Source: Verrucomicrobiales bacterium (GTDB lineage Bacteria; Verrucomicrobiota; Verrucomicrobiia; Verrucomicrobiales; V1-33). Taken from it: a stretch of DNA of 11,227 nucleotides. The notes under the pieces are model-generated. The model was not told the DNA's origin and ran no database searches. It saw only the letters and a list, made by a program, of their open reading frames with translations. Each line of letters opens with the position of its first letter. Within the stretch, counting starts at the first letter, position 1. Both the position numbers and the translations under genes were made by a program. Below are positions 6,589 to 11,227 of the stretch, in pieces. Where the stretch lies: contig JALRGF010000625.1 of the NCBI GenBank assembly GCA_023253495.1, forward strand, positions 1 through 11,227, written 5' to 3'.

Positions 6589-9159
6589 GTGCTTCCGGCC
6601 GCCCCGCCCGTTTTACGGCCCATGCCGCCGTCCACGATCAACCCGCTCCAGCTCCCGGACCTCTGGCAGCAGGAAGCCGTGCGGCACCTGCGGGCCGGCG
6701 TCGATGTCATCGTCGATGCCCCGACCGGCGCCGGCAAGACATTCGTCTTTGAAAGCCTGATCGAGTCGCGCGCGCTTCGCGGTCAGGCGGTTTACACCGT
6801 GCCGACCCGGGCCCTGGCCAATGACAAGCGGGGCGAATGGCAACGGCGCCAGTGGCGCGTCGGCATCGCCACCGGCGAAATCGCCGAGGACCTCGATGCC
6901 CCGGTGGTCGTCGCCACCCTCGAAACCCAGCGCGAATCGTTGCTGGCCGGTCGCGGTCCGGCGCTCCTCGTCGTCGACGAATACCAGATGCTGGCCGACC
7001 CGGTGCGCGGACTGAGTTACGAGCTGGCGCTGGCGGTGGCGCCGGCGTCGACGCAGCTGCTGCTCCTGAGCGGCAGCGTGGCCAATGCGGCGGAGGTGCG
7101 CGACTGGCTGCGGCGGCTCGGGCGACGGTGCGAACTGGTGTCGACCCGGGTGCGTCCGGTGCCGCTCGACGAGATGCCCGCGGACGCGCTGCCGGCCAAG
7201 GCGCCGCCGTCGGTCAGCGGCTTCTGGCCACGGTTGGCGGTCGAGGTGCTGCTGGCCGATCTCGGGCCATTTCTGATTTTCGCCCCGAGGCGCGCGCAGG
7301 CGGAAAAGCTGGCGCGGCAGATTGCGGCGGCGCTGCCCGATGACGACCCGGTCGGCCTGACCGAGAAACAGCGGCACGCCTGCGGTCGCGATCTCGCGGC
7401 CATCATCGAGAAACGCGTTGCCTGGCACCACAGCGGACTGGGCTATCAGGCACGCGCCGGCGTGGTCGAGCCGCTGGCCAAAGCCGGCAAATTGCGCGTC
7501 ATCGTGGCCACCACCGGCCTGGCCGCCGGTATCAATTTTTCCGTGCGCAGCGTGCTGGTGGCGGAAACCCGGTTTTTCGACGGCCGCGAGGAACGCGAAC
7601 TGCGCCGCGACGAGCTGCTCCAGATGTTCGGTCGCGCCGGGCGCCGCGGTCTGGACACCGTCGGCCACCTGATCACCACACGGACCAGCCCGCGCCTCGC
7701 CGACGCCGCCCCGCTCCGGCTCCAACGCGGCCGCGATCTCGATTGGCCGCCGCTCCTGCGCGTCATGCATCATGCTGCCACACGGGGTGAGTCACCGGTA
7801 ACCGCCGCCGAATCACTGCACCGCTCGCTTTTTTCCGAAACCCACGATGACCTCGGCCTGGCCGACCTCGCGGCCACCGGCGCCGCCCCCGCTGATGCAG
7901 GTGGCGGCCACTCGTGGTTCGGTCTGAAACCGCGCCATCGTGAAGTGCGCAACTCCCGGGGCGAATGGGAACCGCTCGATCTCGCCCGCGTCGCCGAGGG
8001 ACCGCTCGGCTCCGCGTCCGTCCGGCGCGCCGACCGCCTGCTCCCGGCGCTGGCCTGTCCGGAATTCGTCCGCTCGCTGGCCACGGTCGGGCGCGTCTGC
8101 CGGCTGCCGGAGGCGGCGGCCGAAGGGGAGAGGCCGTCCGGAGAGGGCTCCGCGGGCCCCGGCCCGCGCTACGGCCGCGAACTCGCCCTCGGCCCGCGCG
8201 CGGAAGGCCGCCGGCAATTCGCTCTCACCCGGCAGGTGCGCGCGTGGCTCGGGTCGGCCCGCGACGCGATTGTCAGTCAGGACGAATTGTCCGGCACCTT
8301 GCTCGACCGCCTGCGTCCGCATTTTCAGGGCGGCGATCCCTGCGGGGTGTTTCTCCGCGGGGACCTGCTGGTGGTGGCGCTTGATTTCACCCATGCCCGG
8401 GCGCCGCTGTATCTCGATCGCCACGGAGTGCTCCTGGCCGGGGTGGAGGAACGCGAGGGGGAAGCTCCGGGGGTGACGGGTGCCGCCCCCGCCCGACCCG
8501 CGGCGGACGGCCCGCGTCCCGCACCCCCCTCCACCACCACCCGCCACCTCGCCACCACCTGGCTCCAGCTCGGCCTGATCACCGCCGGCGCCGAGCCGAC
8601 CCGCCGCGGGGTCATCGTCAGCTTTTTCCACCAGGGCGAGGGCCTGGCTGTGGCCGCCGGCCTGGAACAGGAATCGCTGCCCGTCGACGAACTCCTCCTC
8701 CTGCTCGCCAACCTGCGCGCCGGCCCGCGCTTCGCCGAGTCCGCCAGCGGCGCGGCGGACCCGCTCGCTCTCGCCTGCCGCCATGCCTACGGGGTGCACG
8801 ACGTCGATGGCTATCTCTCGCTCGGCCTGCCGCCGGGCTACGGTCACGGCGCCGCCGAGGTGGTCGCCGACCTGCTTCGCCACCCGCATGAGGCCCGGCG
8901 CCGCTGGACCGGCGAGGCCGTCGGCGACGGCGACCTCGAGCGCGCTTTCGCCGAATGGATCAGCCTGCTCCGCCACATCCATCACGCTCCCCGCCACCCG
9001 TGGCCGCGCTGGGTCGCCCTTCAGGCGGCCGCCACCGCCGAACTCGCCCGGCGCGCCCCGGCCGCCGCCAGCCGGCTGCTGCCGGAAATGCCCGCACGTC
9101 AGTTCATCCACCAGCCGGTCCTCGCGCTCAGTCCGGGACGCCTGCGGCGTGGCCGCTAG
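6589..9159 (+). CDS. Ski2-like DExH-box helicase
   Basis: The product is 856 aa from GTG 6589 or 845 aa from ATG 6622; neither has a clear ribosome binding site. The first 370 residues form two RecA-like domains with superfamily-2 motifs: I APTGAGKT (44-51), Ia PTRALAND (72-79), II DEYQ (130-133), III SGSVAN (161-166), IV LIFAPRRAQAEKLA (229-242), V TTGLAAGINF (308-317), VI QMFGRAGRRG (345-354). The RG-x3-E after motif II and the AGINF/GRAGRRG pair are Ski2/Mtr4-like, so an ATP-driven RNA or DNA unwinding enzyme in the cytoplasm is likely. Motif II has Gln for the usual His, and motif III has SGS for SAT. The C-terminal 450 residues do not match a domain I recognise and contain Pro/Gly/Arg-rich low-complexity stretches at about 506-543 and 621-651. 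It begins 32 or 65 nt after prc and may share its transcript. Helicase identity is firm; substrate is unknown. Confidence 0.9.
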   Translation: MLPAAPPVLRPMPPSTINPLQLPDLWQQEAVRHLRAGVDVIVDAPTGAGKTFVFESLIESRALRGQAVYTVPTRALANDKRGEWQRRQWRVGIATGEIAEDLDAPVVVATLETQRESLLAGRGPALLVVDEYQMLADPVRGLSYELALAVAPASTQLLLLSGSVANAAEVRDWLRRLGRRCELVSTRVRPVPLDEMPADALPAKAPPSVSGFWPRLAVEVLLADLGPFLIFAPRRAQAEKLARQIAAALPDDDPVGLTEKQRHACGRDLAAIIEKRVAWHHSGLGYQARAGVVEPLAKAGKLRVIVATTGLAAGINFSVRSVLVAETRFFDGREERELRRDELLQMFGRAGRRGLDTVGHLITTRTSPRLADAAPLRLQRGRDLDWPPLLRVMHHAATRGESPVTAAESLHRSLFSETHDDLGLADLAATGAAPADAGGGHSWFGLKPRHREVRNSRGEWEPLDLARVAEGPLGSASVRRADRLLPALACPEFVRSLATVGRVCRLPEAAAEGERPSGEGSAGPGPRYGRELALGPRAEGRRQFALTRQVRAWLGSARDAIVSQDELSGTLLDRLRPHFQGGDPCGVFLRGDLLVVALDFTHARAPLYLDRHGVLLAGVEEREGEAPGVTGAAPARPAADGPRPAPPSTTTRHLATTWLQLGLITAGAEPTRRGVIVSFFHQGEGLAVAAGLEQESLPVDELLLLLANLRAGPRFAESASGAADPLALACRHAYGVHDVDGYLSLGLPPGYGHGAAEVVADLLRHPHEARRRWTGEAVGDGDLERAFAEWISLLRHIHHAPRHPWPRWVALQAAATAELARRAPAAASRLLPEMPARQFIHQPVLALSPGRLRRGR

Positions 9160-9225
9160 GAGCCGGTGCCATTATTGTTGCCGCGCACAAGGCCCGGGAC
9201 GGCCTGTCGGGACGTCATACCGGTC

Positions 9226-9231
9226 AAGGGA
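9226..9231 (+). promoter_or_regulatory. Shine-Dalgarno-like site before a short leader ORF
   Basis: AAGGGA lies 7 nt before the ATG at 9239. It is the strongest ribosome binding site in the helicase-dnaE gap, while no such site precedes the dnaE ATG itself. It also sits in a small hairpin, GGTC-AAGG-GACC (9222-9233 approximately), which could partly hide it. Confidence 0.35.
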
Positions 9232-9238
9232 CCACATC

Positions 9239-9316
9239 ATGCCATATCCCATGGTCTTACCGCGCCGCAGCTTGCCGGGCCGGACCACCCGCCTACCCTT
9301 TACGGCTGATGGCTGA
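9239..9316 (+). CDS. Possible 25-aa leader peptide overlapping the dnaE start
   Basis: This is a 25-codon ORF (MPYPMVLPRRSLPG at the N-terminal end, ADG at the C-terminal end) with a good AAGGGA at proper spacing. Its TGA (9314-9316) lies just inside dnaE, whose ATG is at 9309, so the two overlap by 8 nt in different frames. This arrangement would let ribosomes finishing the leader restart on dnaE, which lacks its own Shine-Dalgarno site. The peptide has no recognisable domain and is basic. It may be chance in a high-GC gap; conservation would decide. Confidence 0.3.
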   Translation: MPYPMVLPRRSLPGRTTRLPFTADG

Positions 9317-11227
9317 TTCTTTTGTTCACCTGCACCTGCACACGGAGTACTCGCTGCTGGACGGCATGGTCCGGGCGTCCGAGGCGGCCCGGCGGGCCCG
9401 GGAACTGGGCATGCCCGCGGTCGCGATGACTGACCACGGCAACCTCTTCGGAGCCGTCGAGTTCTACCTCGCCGCCAAAAAGGCCGGAGTGAAGCCGATC
9501 ATCGGCTGCGAGGTTTACGTGGCCCCGGCCGCCAAGTCGCTCCGCAAAGAGATCCAGGGCCGCCGCCATTCGAATCACCTCACGCTGCTCGCCGCCAACG
9601 AAACCGGCTACTCGAACCTCGTCAAACTCGTCTCCCGCGCCCACCTCGACGGCCAGTACTACAAACCGCGCACCGACCGCGACGACCTCCATGCCTTCCG
9701 CGAAGGACTGATCTGCCTCTCCGGATGCCTCGTTGGCGAAGTCAACGAGTTCATCCAGCAGGACCAGATCGCCAAGGCCCGCGAATCCATCGGCTGGTAC
9801 CGGGATGCCTTCGGAGAAAATTATTACCTCGAACTCCATGACCACGGCCTCGAGGCCCAGACCAAATGCAATCGCCAGCTCCTCGCCTTCGCCCGCGAGT
9901 TCGGCCTGCGCACCGTCGCCGCCAACGACGTGCATTTTCTCAACCGCGACGACCACGAGGCGCACGACGTCATGATCTGCATCGGCACCGGCACCCAGCG
10001 CGATCAGGAAAACCGGCTGCACTATTCCGAGGAGGTTTATTTCAAGTCGGCCGAGGAAATGCGCCGCCTCTTCCGCGAAGTGCCGGAGGCCTGTGACGCC
10101 ACTCTCGAGATCGCCGAAAAATGCGACCTGCACCTTCATCTCGACTCGACCAGCACCGCCAAGTACCCGCAGTTCGGCTCGCCGGACGGAAGCCCGCGCG
10201 AAGAATATTTCCGGAAAATCTGCGAGGAAGGTCTGGTCGCCCGCTACGGCGCCACGCGCGCCGCGGAGGACGAGGCGCTCCGGGCGCGTCTTGACTACGA
10301 ACTGACGGTGCTCGGCAAGATGCAGTACCTCTCGTATTTCCTCATCGTCTGGGACTTCATCAAATGGGCCAAGGACCAGGGGATTCCCGTCGGTCCCGGC
10401 CGCGGCTCGGCCGCCGGATCCCTGGCCGCCTACTGCCTCGGTATCACCGATCTGGACCCCCTCCCGTTCAACCTCCTCTTCGAGCGCTTCCTCAACCCCG
10501 AACGCGTCAGCCCGCCCGACATCGACGTCGATTTCTGCCAGTCCCGCCGCGGCGAGGTCATCGAATACGTGCGCCGCAAATACGGCGAACGCGCCGTCAG
10601 CCATATCGTCACCTTCGGCACCCTCGGTGCCAAATCAGTCATCCGGGACGTCGGGCGCGTGCTCGGCTGGAGCTACGGCGACGCCGACCGCATCGCCAAA
10701 ATGATCCCCAATGAGCTCAACATCACGCTCAAGGAGGCGCGCGCGAAAAATCCGGAACTGGCTGCCGCCATCGCCAATGAAACCACCACCGCCGAACTCT
10801 GGCAGTACGCCACCAGGCTCGAAGGACTGACCCGCGGGACCGGCGTGCACGCCGCCGGTATCGTCATCGGTTCGACCGACCTCGACGTCTACGTGCCGCT
10901 CACCCGCGGCAATGAGGAGGAAGTGGTGACCCAGTATGCCATGGGCCCGCTCACCGAGCTCGGCATGCTCAAGATGGATTTCCTCGGGCTCAAGACGCTC
11001 ACGGTCATCGATGACGCGGTCAAATTGATCCGGCGGACGCGCCCGGATTTTGATATCCGGCAGATCCCTTTTGACGACCGCCCGACCTACGAACTGGGCA
11101 TCCCGTGCATCCGGCTCAACTCCGGCCGCTGGAACACCCTCGCCAGCTTTGATGATCTCATGAAGGTCCGCGGCATTGAGCCGATCCCGGACGGCGTGAG
11201 CGAATCAGACGGATTCAAGTGGTGCAT
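9309..11227 (+). CDS. dnaE: DNA polymerase III alpha subunit DnaE (3' end outside window)
   Basis: DnaE is the polymerizing subunit of the replicative DNA polymerase III. The frame runs without a stop from ATG 9309 through 639 codons to the right edge. The N-terminal PHP domain is clear (FVHLHLHTEYSLLDG, MTDHGNLFG, then GCEVYVAP and LSGCL). The polymerase palm has VGPGRGSAAGSL and PPDIDVDFC, with the catalytic Asp pair at 404 and 406, and the third Asp at 557 in KMDFLGLKTL; this spacing matches E. coli DnaE (401, 403, 555). GTGVHAAGIVI is also present. After FDDRPTYEL (residue 596, near 11096) the family resemblance stops: the expected G-x-T-x-GVFQ-x-ES-x-GM is not seen, and 43 other in-frame residues follow. 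The cause cannot be told from this window. There is no Shine-Dalgarno site directly before the ATG; see the leader ORF. Confidence 0.95.
   Translation, partial: MADSFVHLHLHTEYSLLDGMVRASEAARRARELGMPAVAMTDHGNLFGAVEFYLAAKKAGVKPIIGCEVYVAPAAKSLRKEIQGRRHSNHLTLLAANETGYSNLVKLVSRAHLDGQYYKPRTDRDDLHAFREGLICLSGCLVGEVNEFIQQDQIAKARESIGWYRDAFGENYYLELHDHGLEAQTKCNRQLLAFAREFGLRTVAANDVHFLNRDDHEAHDVMICIGTGTQRDQENRLHYSEEVYFKSAEEMRRLFREVPEACDATLEIAEKCDLHLHLDSTSTAKYPQFGSPDGSPREEYFRKICEEGLVARYGATRAAEDEALRARLDYELTVLGKMQYLSYFLIVWDFIKWAKDQGIPVGPGRGSAAGSLAAYCLGITDLDPLPFNLLFERFLNPERVSPPDIDVDFCQSRRGEVIEYVRRKYGERAVSHIVTFGTLGAKSVIRDVGRVLGWSYGDADRIAKMIPNELNITLKEARAKNPELAAAIANETTTAELWQYATRLEGLTRGTGVHAAGIVIGSTDLDVYVPLTRGNEEEVVTQYAMGPLTELGMLKMDFLGLKTLTVIDDAVKLIRRTRPDFDIRQIPFDDRPTYELGIPCIRLNSGRWNTLASFDDLMKVRGIEPIPDGVSESDGFKWC
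11097..11227 (+). other. In-frame segment of dnaE that does not match the DnaE family
   Basis: The last 131 nt continue the dnaE frame and keep coding-like codon use with G/C third positions, but the residues (GIPCIRLNSGRWNTLASFDD onward) are not the DnaE sequence expected after TYEL. Only faint echoes exist: I-R-L-N-S-G against F-Q-L-E-S-x-G, and SFDDLMKV against the later F-E-D-x-IAL block. It could be a foreign in-frame insertion, a join between two unrelated sequences, or a rearranged and shortened copy. A Cys is present, but no intein block A pattern follows it. Confidence 0.5.

Noticed and set aside
6613..7773. 386-aa minus-strand open frame opposite the helicase motor domains
   Set aside because: The plus strand carries all helicase motifs here; the opposite frame is a high-GC shadow.
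7813..9111. 432-aa minus-strand open frame opposite the helicase C-terminus
   Set aside because: Composition is Gly/Ala/Arg/Gln-rich with no motifs, and the plus-strand helicase frame covers the same interval.
9300..10604. 434-aa open frame on the minus strand opposite dnaE
   Set aside because: It mirrors the dnaE codons; high GC at third positions leaves few stops on the opposite strand. No domain is visible and dnaE on the plus strand is unambiguous.
11106..11227. Intein in dnaE starting at the Cys near 11106
   Set aside because: Inteins begin at the exact splice point, but GIP before this Cys is already not DnaE sequence, and no block A pattern follows. Not excluded fully because the sequence stops at 11227.
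11097..11227. Group II intron start in dnaE
   Set aside because: No GTGYG at the junction, and the segment keeps an open frame with coding-like codon use.
1..11227. CRISPR arrays, tRNA or rRNA genes, insertion sequences, prophage genes
   Set aside because: No spaced direct repeats, cloverleaf or rRNA-like segments, transposase motifs or terminal repeats were seen on either strand by eye; a covariance-model scan was not possible.

Overview
This is a gene-dense, high-GC bacterial stretch with strong G/C preference at third codon positions and few good Shine-Dalgarno sites. The gene set is chromosomal housekeeping plus one exported cytochrome. FabV-type enoyl reductase, a long Prc protease, a Ski2-like helicase and DnaE together would fit Verrucomicrobiota (Opitutales-like). 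That placement is an inference from protein character, not a demonstrated result. I see no CRISPR array, tRNA, rRNA, transposase or phage gene.

Layout: (1) 21-1451 (+) is an exported di-heme c-type cytochrome of the peroxidase/MauG/RoxA-like kind. It converges on (2) a minus-strand cluster read sufE (4025-3603) -> TatD-family hydrolase (3595-2726) -> fabV (2729-1521). The sufE-TatD gap is 7 nt and TatD-fabV share an ATGA overlap, so this is very probably one operon. (3) A 227-bp divergent intergenic region separates sufE from (4) prc (4253-6556, +), a periplasmic tail-specific protease. (5) A Ski2-like DExH helicase (6589 or 6622 to 9159, +) follows closely. (6) A 149-bp gap holds a possible short leader ORF, and then (7) dnaE (9309 to beyond the right edge, +), the catalytic alpha subunit of DNA polymerase III.

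Functionally the genes are unrelated housekeeping: Fe-S cluster sulfur transfer, nucleic acid or metal-dependent hydrolysis, the last step of fatty acid elongation, envelope proteolysis, helicase work and replication. The most unusual observations are four. The DnaE reading frame departs abruptly from its family at about 11097, just where the conserved FQ-x-ES motif is expected. The helicase has DEYQ in motif II and SGS in motif III. A 25-codon ORF with a good ribosome binding site overlaps the dnaE start, which lacks its own. The RoxA-like cytochrome has no known substrate. I found no convincing undescribed multi-gene system here.
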